Source: Callipepla californica brunnescens
Lineage: Eukaryota > Chordata > Aves > Galliformes > Odontophoridae
Reading direction: 5' to 3'
Assembly: GCA_023055505.1 (NCBI GenBank)
Contig: JALIRH010000002.1
Location: forward strand, 38,139,733-38,203,732
Length of the DNA: 64,000 nucleotides
The notes under the pieces are model-generated. The model saw nothing but the letters and a program-made list of their open reading frames with translations. It was not told where the DNA came from and ran no database searches. Position numbers and translations under genes: made by a program. Shown one piece after another: positions 63,007 through 64,000 of this stretch; position 1 is the first letter of the stretch, and every line of letters starts with the position of its first letter.

Positions 63007-64000
63007 CAAAAGACAGGACAAGGGTCTTAGCAGATGTTCAGCTCAGAAACAAAAGGATCTTGCAGTAAAGATTGATGCTGCAAACTCTTTCAGCAGAATG
63101 CACAACTTCAAGCTCTAGGGCCAAATCCAGGGAAATTTTAACAGTGGTTAACTGTCAGTGCTTAGCAGGAGATTCAACACTCTTCAAGCATTCTTAGTAT
63201 ATCACAATTCCAGACCTACACTGAGGGAAATTTGAGACCACATTTCTGAACAAGGCTATTGAGACAATAACAAAAAGAGAGATATTGCCTTGATTTGCTC
63301 ATTTGCATCAATCCCATCAGGTGAGTGTTGCAATTTTAATCATGTTGAAAACATTCCTTCTGTATCTGCTAAATCTTGACTTACCCATAGCTGAAATAAT
63401 TTGTCAGGTAACGTTAATGGTGAGGAACAGAACAAAAAAGTTTGCTATCATCAAACTCGAATATATATTCAGGAAAAACCATCAACCAAAAGCAAAGTCA
63501 AGTGCTTGTCTTTTCCATCCATGATTACCAGCGCTAAAGCCCTACTGGTTGCTACTTCCACCAGTAGATTATTGCAACTTCTGTAGGGGGAAGGAAAAAA
63601 AAGTGTTATATTTCTTTTTGACAGAACCATTAAGGAACTCTGTAATGTTTCAATCTGTGGTCAGTGCTCTGTTTTGCTTGGCTTGCTAAAGCCTCAGCCT
63701 CAGTTGGCATTTCCTAAATTAACAGCACATTCACTCCCCACATTAAGACAGTCAGACAAATGGTCCAGCCTAAACTAAGCAGTTTGACACTCATGTGCTT
63801 CAGCAAAGCTGAACAGCATCTCATGACGCTTACATGATTGGATGATATCATAATCATATGATAAAAAGCCATTAGGCCAGGACCAAAACCTAAAACATAG
63901 GTCATTATGTTAGATGTAAAAAAGAGTACCCATTTAATAGAAAGAAAGAAACAAAAAAGAGTTCTGACACCAGGGAACATCTGGCTAGTATTTACATCTC
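63007..64000. other. Intergenic, no gene seen
   Basis: Unassigned AT-rich DNA to the window end; open frames here are short and lack recognisable domains. Confidence 0.6.

Noticed and set aside
1..64000. Part of a SNAI2 neighbour (for example UBE2V2 or MCM4)
   Set aside because: No exon-like peptide from any neighbour gene is visible in either flank.

Overview
The window looks like avian nuclear DNA, probably from a galliform such as chicken. It is AT-rich, and nearly all recognisable repeats are CR1 LINE fragments in both orientations, plus one ERVL-type solo LTR of the kind common in birds. I see no L1 or Alu-like elements. One protein-coding gene is certain: SNAI2 (Slug) on the + strand. 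I see no rRNA gene, intact tRNA gene, CRISPR array or prokaryotic feature. The species call is inference from repeat types and the SNAI2 protein.

SNAI2 lies mid-window. Its three coding exons are 34823-34901, 35467-36012 and 36906-37087, separated by introns of 565 and 893 nt. Spliced, they give 268 codons plus a stop: an N-terminal SNAG repressor tag, a proline/serine-rich middle with the Slug region, and five zinc fingers. The leader holds two tiny uORFs. The upstream DNA holds E-boxes, a Sox-type site and a 27-nt poly(A) tract. The 3' UTR runs to a canonical AATAAA at 38171 with a GT-rich downstream element, and carries three miR-124 seed matches along with miR-1/206, miR-200 and miR-30 seed matches and a Pumilio element. 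Intron 2 has a near-ideal G-quadruplex motif.

Around the gene are about 35 kb upstream and 26 kb downstream with no other gene I can support. Left flank: a CR1 copy interrupted by a 572-bp solo LTR with perfect 5-bp target duplications (3524-4095), followed by an apparently inverted piece of the same CR1 (to about 6010); an opposed CR1 pair (7662-8455); about 18 kb of unassigned DNA; CR1 fragments at 26525-26990 and 29503-29903; then an isolated CpG-dense block (29975-30195) about 4.7 kb before the start codon. Right flank: CR1 fragments at 41160, 45389, 50518 and 57281, older CR1-like relics near 39825, 60390 and 62650, and a tRNA-like (SINE?) relic near 50248. This is the picture expected of a developmental transcription factor in a gene-poor regulatory landscape.

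I found no clearly new biological system. The most checkable observations concern SNAI2 RNA-level control (G-quadruplex, uORFs, clustered miR-124 sites), the distal CpG-dense block and the nested or rearranged repeats. All repeat, motif and family calls were made by eye, without database searches.
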